Source of the DNA: Ascaris suum
Lineage: Eukaryota; Nematoda; Chromadorea; Rhabditida; Ascarididae
Reading direction: 5' to 3'
Length of the DNA stretch: 64,000 bases
Assembly (NCBI GenBank): GCA_013433145.1
Contig: CM024178.1
Span: forward strand, 7,487,260 to 7,551,259
The notes beneath the pieces were generated by a model that saw only the letters and a list, made by a program, of their open reading frames with translations, was not told the origin of the DNA and did no database searches. This document shows positions 1 through 13,057 of this stretch, one piece after another. Both the position numbers and the translations under genes were made by a program. Position 1 is the first letter of the stretch. Each line of letters opens with the position of its first letter.

Positions 1-362
1 AACATAAGCAAAAAAAAAAATTTTTTTTAAAGTACATCGAAAATGAACTCTAAGTCATAAATCTCTCAGAGAACAATGAAGTAGCGCTTGAAACTGTCAA
101 TAGAGAAGATCTGAGTAAAATGAATTAATAAAGATAAAATTCCCAAATTTCCCACCGAATTTCTGTGATTTTTCAGTGATCATATACTTTATAAAACTTG
201 TTTTACCTCGAATTCTCATTCGATTTAGGTATGTTTAACTAATTCAGGTATAATTTTTTGATAAATTCAGGTATACTTACCAATAAATATGATAATAAGT
301 AGCATACCATTTCCCATCTAGGAAATATTTAAATGAAAGGTTTTTTTTTTTTGCAAATTAAG
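1..362. other. Unresolved left edge, probably intron of the Dispatched-like gene
   Basis: No exon could be assigned here. A segment from about 179 to 228 is bounded by TTTTCAG and AG|GTATGT, but its open frame does not end in the phase needed by the next exon at 363. The exon for the first transmembrane segment, which precedes the GFExRGT motif in this family, must therefore lie to the left of the window or be missed. Confidence 0.4.
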
Positions 363-3300
363 GGTTTCGAGACGCGAGGAACGCCTCTCTCAAATCAAAG
401 GCTTGCTATACAAAATCTTCTTCGTTCAACTGCAAAGAGCAACGAATTCACATCGTTGAGAATAAAAAAGAACGCTTCATTCAATATCACTACCCATGAG
501 TATGTTTTGACTATATTTTGATTGTTTTTTGCTTCGACAGCAGATTGAAACAAATCGATAAGAGTCGATTGACTTACTAGGTTTTTCTCTAAAAAAGATA
601 TAAGTTTAAAACTATTAAATTCAAATACATGTGGAAGTGATTCTCGCACAAATGGCTGAGTGCTTTATTATTGTAATTGCACTCAGTATTAGATGTTTTT
701 TGTTCGTTATTCCAAAATTTCCCCCGTTTCCTTAGAATGTTTCGTTATTTGAAATCATTTTAGATGCTTTCCACTTTCCCTTCCCCCCCCCCCCCCCCCC
801 TTCATCCATCCTCCGATTGCTATGAACATCAGTGCGACCAGAAATCCATTAGGAAGCATTGTTTTCCGGTATATATGACAATAGAAGTGCAAACAGCAAA
901 CGTCCAAAGTACTTTTTTTAAATGTAATCAATATTATTTCCCATAAATGTTATCTATTTAGTGAGGAATCGGAGAGTCTTTCGGATATAACGGTTGCATA
1001 TGATGAATATGGCGTTGATTCCTCACCAACATTGGACGACATTCATGGTGCTTGTGATCAATATTTCGCTTTGGGAACTTTCATACCGTACAATTATATT
1101 GAACAATTATCAAAGATCATCTTTCGTGTCGCTTCATTCGATAGTGTTCGTTTCCGCTTATACTAAAGAGATTTTTGTTATATTTATTAGGAATGGGATT
1201 TATATATAGTATTTGAAGGATTCTACAACTTCTATCATGGTATGAAAAGAAGTATGGTAGTAGACTACCGTTTCTACCATAGCATGTAGTACGTAAACGA
1301 CAAGAGTATTTAAATTGATGGTGTATAAAACATTTATTATTATATTATTATTATTGGAATTTTCTACTTTCGATAATTTTTACAACTATTTTGGAAACTA
1401 GTTAAGGATTAGAAAATGGCATTTAAACTATTGCAATTTTTTATGAGCAAATATTGATATGAAATAGTGAAATGCAATTATTGAATATCTTATGAAACGA
1501 AAAAAAAAGTTTTTGAATAGTTGGCTAAGAATCAAAAAATTACAATATTTGACTAAGAACTTCCATCATTATAGGAATCTTTTCACATGAATAAGTATCG
1601 GTAGTGCTGAAAATTTCCATTATATTTCCAGTCTTTTTTTCCCTAAAACCTCAGTAATAATACTACGAATAACGAGCATTATGTATGGACTGAAAAAGTA
1701 GTTAAGGCTGAAACCAAAAAGTAAACAAAAAATAACGAGGCCAAGAACTGGTATCACTCAATTTTAAATTAGTAAACAGCTCACAATCGACTAGACTTTT
1801 TCAAAATGGGACAGAAATTGCATTTATGCATATTTCTAGATAAATGCATAAAATGTCGTCTCTAAAGTATTACATATGCGAAGCGTTTACGGTGTTTTCT
1901 TATTACAGTGTTAGAATGGGCAATATTTTATCACTTATCAGTGGTTATCATCACTGAAGTTTTATTATTCAAACAAATAAAATGCAGATTCGTCATCCTA
2001 ACATATAGTTTATCATTGATGAGCACATCACTGATAAGTTAACAACTTTAGTCGAATACTGAGCTATAGTGATAGTGTTATAGCGAAAGAGATGAGCACT
2101 TTTATGAACGAATGCATTCGTTGATTTGAGTTTTTAATTTCATTCTCTTCCTATAAATATTTTTATTTCTCGGACTGTCCATTGAGATTTTCTGTTGAAG
2201 AAAACATTTCAGCTTTTCACGTTGGAAACAATGCGTCAACTATGTTATCTCGATACGCTCATTGATGAAACATTGAAATCATCTTCTACCACTCCAAAAA
2301 ATATCAAAAGGCTACCATATTCGTTTAATCTTCCTTATTATACGATGTGCCGGAATATGCAAATTATTTCGAATAGTTGTGAGTCATTGAATGAAAATGA
2401 GTACGGTTTGATTTTGAATTTATTTCATTAATTACATTTTTTTTTACATAGAAGTAGTGTAATATTGTGAATAAACCTAGAACGAATATTTCTACTTCAT
2501 TATCAAGATAAGATTTGGAAGGAAATGGAGCTAGTGATGAATATGATATGAGCGAATAGGGAAGGAAAGAGGAACGATGACCGACAGTTTTCATCAGTGA
2601 TCACATCTTCATCACAAGTTCTTTATTCATTCTAGTCTTCAGACGAGTATTTTTAGACAAATCGATAGCAATTTCGAGTTAGCAATTTAGTCGGATTGAA
2701 AAATTTTCATGAGATATGCAACAAATTGCTTTAGCGATGATGTTTGGAAGAAGAAACAAGAGAGCACAAAAATTAATGAAAACAATTGTTGTTGTTGTTG
2801 TTGTTTTTGCAAACTTTGAGCGCTGAATTTTGAAAATACGCTGACGATTCTGAGAATTTGGAGATTTTCTTCGACCTCCTTTCTTTCATTTTAATTGCGT
2901 TAATGACTAAAGCAGAATAGAATATTGAATAAGTTATTTCGTTTGCTTTAGCATTCAGATATTTCGCTCTATGGTGTTAAAATGTTCCATGGAGAATGCC
3001 CCACAGCAATGTTTCACATCGATCGCCCATCAACTCAAGAATATGATTTTCGAAAAGCATAGCGGATCAATCATTGAAACAGATTCTGTCTACATCGCTG
3101 CTGTTTTACCTGTAAGGTGCACTTCTTAACGGTGCTGTTTCGTCGATGAACAAACAACACCTTCATCGTACTATAATTAAGATTATTAAAGCAATAATTA
3201 TAATTATAATTATAATTAAGGCGAGACTATTATCAAAAACGCTCGGAAGATAGCCATTAAATGAAGCGTTTTAACAGTTCGACACTATCGTATTCATCAA

Positions 3301-6300
3301 TGAAATCGAAGACAGAAAAAATTTGACTTTACTCAATAACATTAATGATAGAAAGAATTAGTTTAGGCAATTTATGACTACGATATCAATAACGACAATA
3401 AAGAGCCTTGATTCTAAACTCCAAAGTGAATCTTCGATTTGCAACATTTTCGCCCAATCAAATCGCATTGCTCGCTTTGCCAGGATCAAATACATTTAAT
3501 ATTGTTTATGGAAGAAAGTTATGGAATGATAAGTTACCTGAGCCTTTTATACTTCTATTTTCCTTGTATCACCCTACTCCCTCCTTCCCTTATTCCCCTC
3601 CTTCTACCCCCCCCCCCCCCAACATTTGCTTCTCATGGTGATGGTAGAGGAGAATTTGATTTTCCCTGAATGATAAAGCTATCCCATAAAACTGACTTTA
3701 TCTTACAAGAAGCGAATTTAGCCCTGTAAAGAGCAACAAATCAACTCATTTTGTAAACTGATCTTTCATTATGTCATTGCAAATATTGAACAAATTCACC
3801 TTGTTCAAAAATTCCATTCATTTTCAGATAATCGTATCATTGGACGGTTCGGAAGATTTCACTTTCTATAACGCATTACTGAATAATCTCCAACGATATT
3901 ATAGTAAAGGAGAGTTACTCTTAGTTGGTGCATCATTTAATATTAAACAAAAACTTTTCGAGAATTTTTTATTTTCGGATGTATTATTCGGTTTATTAGC
4001 AGTACTATTGGTTATATTTATAATATTCCTCTATTCAAATAGTATTCTATTTACATTTATTGTTTCATTTACAATTATCCTCTCAGCTGGTGTCTCTTTC
4101 TTCGTTTATACGGTATTAATTTTTTTTTTTTAATTTTATTCCTCGTCTAATTAGTAAATATAAATGAATCACTCATTCATATTTTAATTTTAGGCCTAAA
4201 ATTTGCAATTTTTTCAGCGATGATAATATTTTAGCATTCATAAAATTCTTGCTTCATAAGGTCACTTGATAAAATCCTTTATGAGGAAATACCATTCGTA
4301 TTCATATAGGAGAAACGTTCTAATTTCTATATAATCAAGTTAACCTGTGCCATAAAGAAGATATAAAGATAAAGAGAGAATGTGATTACTTCACCTGACC
4401 TGTCAGCTTAGATCAAGTAAAGTGTTTTAATAAACGAATTCAGGTGATATTTCGTGTGATGTTCTTCCCATTTCTGAATCTTCTTGCTATTGTACTCATC
4501 ATTGCGGTTGGTGCCGATGACGCATTTCTCTTTTTATATCAATATCGAAAACACAAGAAAGTAAAGTTTTATACGTATATTTTAATTAATTTTTCATGAT
4601 ATGAATTTATTTGCATAGATGGTAGGGGTTGTGGGGGAGAGGGGTGGGGAGAGAGGGAAAAGAAGAGACAGAAATGGAGGGAGAGAGGATGAAGACAGAG
4701 TTTCTGTTTTCCATTTTGGCATAAGTGAAAGGATTTTTTCCTCACATAAGCCAAAAGCAAACCAGAGAAATTCTATATATTATCATTTACACAAAAATTC
4801 ATGCTAAAATCATAAAAATTTACGTAATCAAATGATGAAAACTGATGAAAAAATTTTTACAGCCATAAATTTTTACCGGAGGATAAGCATGATAGTATGA
4901 ATTTCTTTCTTCTTCTTTTTCTTTTCAGGAGATGAAAGCAACGCTGCTATTCGTCCGAAGAATAAGCGCTGAAGAAATATCATCAGATGATGAGAAGGTG
5001 AGCATTGAGATTCCATATGAAAAGCAATTTATGAGGAGAAGTAAAAAGCGAATTTTGTATAGAATACATTCGCGTTCAAACGTTAACATTTATTGTAGTT
5101 TGTGTAAACAATTCATTCATAATATTTGTAACCTATCATTCATTGCATATAGAATATGCTATTTGTGAGATTGTATGCCATAGTTCAGTGGGTAACGCAA
5201 TAAACCGGAAATCTACGAGCCACTAGTTCAAAGCTAATATGAACCATTTGTGAATATTCTCATTCTTATTCGTCGATAATAATTTACATTAGTATAAATA
5301 AATTGGATTATATGCTTAGAACATTGTACTTATTTGTAGATAAAACGGAAACAATGTGATCGCATACGGTGCTGCCTTAGCGAAGCATTATCACATGCGG
5401 CAGTTGCAATGTTTGTTACGTCAGCAACAACTGCGGTAGCATTCTATGCAAATTTGGCATCGAAAATCGTTGTTCTTCGGTAATGAATTCTTTTTTTTTC
5501 TTAAACAAATCTTTGGAACAGCCTAAAACTATGATATGCATTCATTAACTATTATGCTTAAGTTATGCACAGGATTTTTAATAAAAGAAAATGCGAATTT
5601 TATTAAGCATATAAATGTTGAATTTCATGCATTTAACGATAGAATAAATTTCAGTTTCTATTTAATTGGAAGTTAGCTTCAAATTTTTTTTTGGTCGCAA
5701 TTTTGGCTTATTTATCTCCACCTTTCATACAGCTAAAATAGATATTTGCAAGTGCACTACCTGATTGCTGCAAAATAGCAAAGAAGCAAAATGGAGAATG
5801 CTTATTTCTTTTCACAGCGGTTGCAAATAGCTAAGATGAGGGACGGGCTTGGAAGGGGTATGGTGCAGAAAAAGAAGAGGAGAAACGAAAGCAACCTATA
5901 ATTTGTAATTTGTTTGGTTCTTTTTCTAAACAAATAGCAATAAATTTCCTCGTCCTTCTCAAAATCTCTGCTCAAAATCTCTGCTCACATCATTTTCGTT
6001 GTTTTCATTCAAACGTACCAAAAAAACATATACTGTTGAATGATGTTAATTAATGCTACTTAAATTCAGCATTGCTATTAAAGACGGAATTAATTTAAGC
6101 TTTATTCGATTCTAAATGCAAGTTATTTAAGGTGTTTTGGTATCTATGCAGGTACAACAATGGTAATTAATTATCTATTCGTAATTACAATACTTCCGGC
6201 TGCAATTCTAATAGTCGATGATGAAAAAACTAAATGTCGCACGCTATTTCCTAAGGAACATGCTCTCTATCATGCATTAAGCAATATTCGTTCATTATGT

Positions 6301-9300
6301 GAGCATTTCGTCGATAAAATATTCGGCAGTTATATACCGCACATTGTTCACTTTCTTCGATGGATATTAATTGTATTTGCATTGTTCATATTTGCAATTT
6401 CGATCTATGCGATTGTCAAATATCCAGGTATCCGATTACCTGAAAGAAACTCAATGCAGGTTCAATAAAACTTTTTTCATTCTATTATTTTATTTTTTTT
6501 TAAAAAATTAAGAAAAGTTGAAATTTTTTACAAATGTGAAAAATTTTGATATGAAATATAATCGTAATCAACCAGGTTTAATTAAATTATTAAAGTTTTT
6601 TTGAGAACACAATTAGAATCATATATGAATTAATCATAACTACTATTACTTTTCATCCAGCAAGGTCAATAACGAATTGACATTACTATTTCTTCATAAT
6701 AAAAAAAAAATGAAAATATGAGAATCGTAAGTGAAAATTTTGTTACGCAAATATATGCATTTTTATTCTTAGAATGTAACAGTTTCATATGTTCATGCTC
6801 ACTGAATGATTGTTAATTGAATATCTTTAAATAAATGTAATTAATTTATAAGGAATTTATAATTGATTATTTAATAGGATTGTCTATTGATTTATAAAAT
6901 CACATAAAAATGCAACACGCTTAAGTTTTCTGGAAAAAAGCTTCACTTATTCAGTCAAAAAAAATTTCTCCAGAATATTCAAATTCATATCCAATATCCA
7001 AATTTAAAGTTTACAAAGTTCTGTTTAAAGCTGATAAAGTAACGAGCGAAAAGTTTGAAGTAGGAAATGATGAAGAAACTCTATAATTAGAATTTCTATG
7101 TTGTAATAAAATTGTGCTTGTATATGTGCTGAAATATTTCGTAAAAGAATTGTAAAATATTTTCAGTTACTTCGCTCAAATCATCCATATGAATGGTTTG
7201 ATGAAAACTCTGCTAAACTGTTCGATTTTACGAATGGCGAACGACTAAAGATGAATTTAATTGCAGTTTGGGGAATTACACCGACTAAGTTGGTCTTTTT
7301 TTTTAATGAATAAATAATTTTTGAAGAACTCTTAAGGAATTTCTCTTTCTCGATTATTTGTAACGTATCAGAGTTGGAAAAAGAGGATGGAGATGTTCTT
7401 AGGCTCAAAACTCTCTCCAATCTTCAACCTAATTTCGAAAAAAAAACTCCACTTTCAATTTTCTGTTTAAATGTTTGGTTGAAAAATATGGACATCGTCC
7501 TGCCTATCTCAAGTTTAACTCTGATTAATATAGCATTTTTTTTTTGTTTGCATCAGATGACAACGTCGCTTAGAATTTTCTCAAACACTCATCTTTTAAA
7601 CTGCAAAAAAATAATAAACGATAGCGGCGATGCACATGTTGGCCGTGAAAATTTGTTGGAAATTTCTTTTTCTTTTTGTTTCTGAATGAGGAGGTGGAAT
7701 CGAACCATTGTTATTTGCGCAATATGCGGATGCTCTAACCATCTGACCACTCATCACAAGATTTTTGCGAATTTTTTCATATTCATTGAAATTGTACCGT
7801 TTGCTGAACACCTGAATAGTGTAAATATTCCTTCGTGTTGTTTGCTGTATTAATTTTACAGAACCGCAAGCACTCTTAATCCATCTGAAATTGGTTCGCT
7901 AGAGGTCGACTCACACTTCGAATGGCATTTATCCAACAATTTTGCTTATTTTGAGGTAAACTTTATTCCTTTCTGAGTCCGATTAGAGCCTCACGATCTA
8001 TTTGAATGGGAACGCCATCGACATTCTTTTTTTTTTAATATCTTTATCTATTACAATTTTATTTTAATGGCAATTTATTCGCAAATTATACGAAAATTTT
8101 TATAATATTTCATTTATTTTTTTATCAAATTCAAAGCAAAGAAGAAATACAACGTTGTTTTCAATTTCCACCGATATAAAGTAATATTTTCGTAGCAATT
8201 GTTATGTTAGATATGATCTTAGAAATTTATCGCTAGATGATTAAATCTAATTGATCAAAATATTCAATATCTCAAAATTACTATCAAATCGCATCTTATC
8301 AAATTTATCACTGAAGATATGATTTTCATAGTTTTCATAACGTAATGAATTTTATTTTAAAGAGTCAACTCTTTCGTCTCATTAATATCACAAATGCGAA
8401 TGATAAAGTTGAGTTATGGCTACAAAAATTCATTGAATGGACATATTCGAATCGATGTACTCCTCAAATCTGTTGTAATTTCACTTCATTGCAACACTAC
8501 TCAGATGAGGTAAACGATTCGTTTTAGTGAAAAAATATTTACAATTTGCATTGAAATTTTATTTTTATTTACACATAACAATTTTTAGCTGATAAACTTA
8601 ATGATTTCAGCATATTATGCTCTGTCTTTTACATCCTCTCCAACACTTCAATGATATCAGTTTCAGTAATGCAATGCGTAACTCATCCTTTCAGTAAAGT
8701 ATTTAAATTATCCATTATTCAGAATTCTCAACCAATGAAATGGATGAATCATATAAATTGAAATTTGTTTGTAAATTTCTGTAGAATTTAATTGCAGAGT
8801 TTTTAATTTGCATATATTTGTCAAAGATTTGTTGAGGTTGTATATGCGCATATGCTCCTTCTATATTTCAATATTTATATTTAGATCTTATCTAAACAAC
8901 ATTCGTAGAGATTCCGCCTGAGGTAATCTTACATCCGACATTCAGCCTACCAAATAAAATCCACTGTAAGCTTGCAGTATGGAAAATCAATTACATAATT
9001 GTTGGACAGTAAAAATTACATTCAATCATTTAATACACCTTTTTATTGCTAATGTTTTTCAAGTATTAATATTGTTAGGTAGCTTTCTTCAGTTTGTTGC
9101 ACAAAACGCTTGAAATGTTTTTAATAATAATAATTATAATTGTTTCAGGTTTTATCATCTCATCCTCTATCGAAATGCTTTCTACAATTTGCTGAAATTA
9201 CTCCATTTGCACCATTTACAGACTTTACTCTTTCGATTGCTGATGGTCCTATTTTTGATAGTAGTGGTCATCTGCTTGCTTATTTCATGAGTCAACCTAC

Positions 9301-12045
9301 ACGATTCAATCTTTCGACCGTATTCGATGAGATGAAACCTTTTTTTGAATTTCTAACAAGTGCGCAGAGAATGCTCAAAGATTATCCAAATGAAGGTCTC
9401 GATTATATTCATACCCGCTTATATTAGAAACTCTTTGCTCACTCATTTTATTAAATTAATGGTCAGCTTTTCTCACTTTAGCCATATGACAGTCATCGCT
9501 AATTATAAATTAAGCCGGCCTACTAGAGTACATGGAAGGTATATCCCTTTAAGCATTTGGATATATTAATAGCAATCCGGAACCAAAGGGGGATTATTTG
9601 GAAGAAAAGATCGAGGTACATTTATATTTTCAGTGATACGTTTGTTTTATTTTATACGTGTTTTTATCATTGTCGTCGCTAGGCTAGATTATCGTAGGAA
9701 GCGACGATGGTTTAATATTTGAGATTTAGAGCTTTGTTCGCCTTGTGCAGGTGCTGTAAGCTTAGGCTGTATTGTAAGACATAATGTAAGACTATACTGT
9801 GAGACCTATAATGTGGGACAAGTGTTGTAAATATAGGCAATAATATCGAGAAGAATTATGTAGAGTTTATTCGTCTTGTACCCTTTGCGTTGAAAATTAG
9901 AGCTGACCACTTACGATGTCAAAACAAAGATCGCGCCTACGTCATAATTAGCCTCCATTTCTCTCTCGCATCCCTTCAACGACCCCTCCCATGTGCCACA
10001 TAGCTCCTCGATGGTGTTATCAAAGAATCATTCATATTTTTCATATACACCTGTAAAGGTGTCCACTAATGCTCAAATCATACTCAGCTTTAGTGCTGGA
10101 AAAGTCCCTCTTACAGTGATGGTTTCTTCTGAATATTCGCACATAATTGTCGTATATATTGCATATTTGAGAGAATAGCTCGTCTTATAGACTAGCATTT
10201 CCAATCGTATTTCTGCGTTTGCAAAAATGTTTATTCTTAATTACTTCGTATACTTATAGGTCTTGATGCTCCAATTCTTCTAACATCTTCCGCTGTAACG
10301 TCGTTATACGATTTGCTTGAACGTCTATTGAATGGTACTGCAATATCGGTTCTTGTTTCACTTTTCGTGTCCACACTGGTAATCGTCTTTAGCACATTCC
10401 ACCTCATCGTTTCAATTGCAGCGATATTTTCGATCGCTGTCGTTGTTGCTTTAACTTTAGCGATCGTTCTATGGTGTGGTAAGTATATCCGTTTGTTAAA
10501 ATTACGTTTATAATAATGAGTATGTAATGTCTATAATAATTGTTATTTTCAGTTTTTCAGCACAAAATGTCTATTTTTTGAGCGAATTTCGACAAAATGC
10601 ATTTTGATTTGCGTAGCGAATTAACATTATGATAGAATGCCATATTATTTTAAATAGGATATTCTTTCTCCTTCTCGTTAAATATAGATTCGCCTTTTGT
10701 ATTTATTGCACTTGATTTTTTTTTTCATTTCTTATAATATATCAACTTTTCTTAAATTTTTTGCAATTTTCCTATAAAATCCTTTTTCTTATGATAAAAT
10801 ATCCCTTTTAAAGCGGAAAACGTGGAAATCCTTTCCTTCTTTTTTTTTGATAATGCATCAGATAACTTGACGTTTAAAGTTTCGAAAAAGCTCTCTGCTA
10901 TTCAAAAAAAAAAATCTTCTGAATTTAAAGGATTTTGATTTATTTGAGTGGATTGCTTAATAAAAAATCGAATGGAAATGAAAGTAATTTCAATTAAAAT
11001 ACCTTTCTTCTATTATTATTGCATATGGGAACACTTATGGCCAATGTGAACAGCTTAAATAACACAACAATAAAGATGAATACACGTAATAAAGAAAGAT
11101 TTGATTGCAGGTTGGACTATAAATGTCGTTGAAGCGACCATAATTGTACTCACAATTGGACTAAGCTTCGATTATTCATTGCATGTTGCAGTCGGATTTA
11201 AACTTAGCAGAAATTTCGATTTCAGGTTGGTGTTTAGTCCTTCGAAAAAAAAATTAGGTGAAATTTCATCTCTTTTCAAGCGTTTCATAAATGTATTGTT
11301 GAACGAAGAGTATTATACACAAGAAAGGAGTAGATTGACGACAACGATGAGCACAAGAGGATGATAGCTTACGATTACGAATAATTCAGATGGTTTTGAG
11401 TTATTTCAGTGTAAATTTAAAAAAAAGCTACTACGTCATATTACGTCATATTTGCGTTTTTCAGCATTACATTAAACGAAGAAAAATTACATCGTTACTC
11501 AGCATATATAATCTATCAAAAAGAGATCGATAATTCTTACAAAAAAATTCATTAAAATTTTAGAAATTAATAGAAACGTTATCGCATTTTCTTTGTTGAG
11601 TAAAACATGAGACGTTTTTTATTTCTATTCTTGATTCCTTTTCGAAACAAATATTCCTATCCCAGCAAGTAAGTATTTTTCTATTCCATTTCTAGATTTC
11701 CTTATTAAGTTCATTCTCTTCGATTTCCTTCTTTCTTTCCATTATTCCCTCCACCCCCCCCCTCCATTTTTTTGCTTATCATTTCGATTTCGTTTCATAA
11801 TTATACTGCAAATTTTTGATAATTTCAGGAATGTTTCATCGACTGTTGGTGTACCAGTATCATTGGCTGCGTTATCTTCTTTCTTAGCTGGTTTAGCGCT
11901 TATATGTGCACGCACTCAAGCATTCTTTGAAATTAGCGTATTCCTTATGCTAATGACTTCGTTGAGTATTCTTATTGCAATTTTTTTACTCCCTTCAATC
12001 TTAACAATTGCACTCCGACAATATGCAAAAATAACACGAGTTTAA
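363..12045 (+). CDS. Dispatched-like SSD/RND-family membrane transporter (CHE-14/PTD-2 type), 5' partial
   Basis: The 16 exons are 363-499, 962-1145, 2213-2382, 2952-3111, 3828-4112, 4444-4560, 4929-4997, 5340-5479, 6132-6459, 7167-7288, 7862-7955, 8363-8509, 9149-9395, 10260-10478, 11111-11225 and 11829-12045. All phases agree and give 916 residues plus a stop. Family landmarks appear in order: GFETRGT at the start of the first extracellular domain, SFNLPYY, the sterol-sensing block with [21 protein letters not shown] (its two intramembrane aspartates are in GADD), [39 protein letters not shown], a CC-containing second luminal domain, then [11 protein letters not shown] and GLSFDYSLH (third key aspartate). 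Dispatched proteins are RND-type pumps that release lipid-modified Hedgehog ligands. In nematodes, which lack canonical Hedgehog, CHE-14 acts in apical secretion and cuticle formation. The weakest junction is the donor at 2383. A general patched-related protein is the alternative, but GADD and GLSFD favour Dispatched. Confidence 0.88.
783..800 (+). repeat. Poly-C tract (18 C), the longest of 13
   Basis: An uninterrupted run of 18 C lies in an intron of the Dispatched-like gene. Other + strand C runs of nine or more are at 3607-3620, 11754-11762, 21338-21347, 24731-24743, 41068-41079, 44180-44193, 44911-44921, 51303-51315, 56570-56585, 57077-57085, 60990-61002 and 61096-61106. They usually sit in CT-rich surroundings in introns or intergenic DNA. 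No G run of nine or more was seen on this strand. Confidence 0.9.
5178..5247 (+). other. Weak tRNA-like sequence, probable pseudogene or SINE remnant
   Basis: The sequence has an A-box-like TAGTTCAGTGGGTAACGC, a B-box-like AGTTCAAAGCT about 30 nt later, and ends near ACCA. The T-arm pairs at four of five positions but the acceptor stem does not close. It lies in the intron between exons 4929-4997 and 5340-5479 of the Dispatched-like gene. It is unlikely to be a working tRNA. Confidence 0.25.
7683..7755 (-). pseudogene. tRNA-like pseudogene with a perfect B box
   Basis: Read on the minus strand this 73-nt stretch has tRNA size. It shows a D-arm-like GGTCAGATGGTTAGAGCA and an exact RNA polymerase III B box, GGTTCGATTCC (7696-7706). 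Six of seven acceptor-stem positions can pair, one of them G-U. The anticodon stem is not normal, because CGCATATTGCG folds into a three-base-loop hairpin, and only three of five T-stem pairs form. I read it as a decayed tRNA copy or a tRNA-derived SINE in an intron of the Dispatched-like gene. Confidence 0.45.
9672..9830. repeat. Inverted repeat followed by degenerate short tandem repeats in an intron
   Basis: TCGTCGCT and AGCGACGA at about 9673-9707 form an 8-bp inverted repeat with a loop of about 19 nt. From about 9750 to 9830 follow roughly five loose copies of a 12-14 bp unit resembling TATAATGTAAGAC. The block lies in the 864-bp intron 9396-10259 of the Dispatched-like gene and has more G+C than the surrounding intron. 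Confidence 0.45.
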
Positions 12046-13057
12046 TTTATTATGTGAATAAAGCATTTGCATTAATTCGTTTTGATTGTCGACAATTTAT
12101 AAACGGTGCAAATCGGATTGCGTGAAATGCTCTTAGATTATGGCCATCTGAGATTTCTTCGTATAACGTTTTAAGGTGTTCGAGAATGTTTTATTTATTG
12201 ATGATGCGTCCATATATCGACCTCACTGGATAAGTTTAATTGCTCAGTTTTGATGTGATCACTTTGAGGAGGCTAAGGTATGGAGGAGATTTGTGCGGAA
12301 ACAAAAAGGTCAGCAATAAAATGCTTTCTCGGGAATATACCTTATGATAAAGATAAGTACACTAGCCGTGTCCTCAGAGTATTCTATATTTAATTTACAT
12401 CAAAGTATTTATCAAGTGTTTTGTTTTATTTATAAAGTAATTGCTTTTAGTAAAGGTACGTTTGAGAGTAATAGTAAATATCAATTAAAGATATTAATAT
12501 GTACCTATAAAAGTAAGTAAAAGTAATTTTTTAAGGAAATATTTATGAATTTATTTTTTTTAGCTTTGATTATCACCAAGAAGCATTTTGGATCATGTAA
12601 TTTAAGTGAATAGAGGGGGAGGAATTGCAATGCTATCAACTTCTTACTTAATAGCAATTTAGTAATAATTTACAACTAATTTTAATGACTAGATGACTTT
12701 TGGATTTAAAAATATCCACACTATAGCTAAATAGCACCAACTAATTTCATTCAAGCATCAATAACAGTTTCTACCAATAAAATTAGAACTGAATTAGTGA
12801 TTTTCAATATATGAGATGATTTTCCTATCAGTGCTTTGTAAATCTCTTTTTTTTTAATCAATGAATATGCAATTTCTAGCATCGCTCATCGCATATGTCG
12901 ACGCGTTGATCGAAAATTTTTCGCAGATAATTAAGTTGAATAGCGGAAATTGATTAATTTAATATGCAAAAAAAAGAAATTATTGAGTTGCAATAATGAG
13001 TGGATGCATTTTGAGATTTATTTCTCAGTGTGGGGCTTGATCGAATACGCTTTATTC
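12046..13057. other. Intergenic spacer between the Dispatched-like and kinase genes
   Basis: AATAAA at 12057-12062, 12 nt after the Dispatched-like stop, is a good poly(A) signal. The rest is AT-rich with no open frame I would defend. It must hold the 3' UTR of the upstream gene and the promoter of the kinase gene, but no specific element was recognised. Confidence 0.55.

Noticed and set aside
7683..7755. A functional tRNA gene
   Set aside because: Anticodon stem and two T-stem pairs do not form despite the perfect B box.
8611..8693. Apparent extra Dispatched exon ([13 protein letters not shown]) between 8509 and 9149
   Set aside because: Its end phase does not fit the next exon, whereas joining 8509 directly to 9149 keeps the frame and gives the expected spacing of the family.
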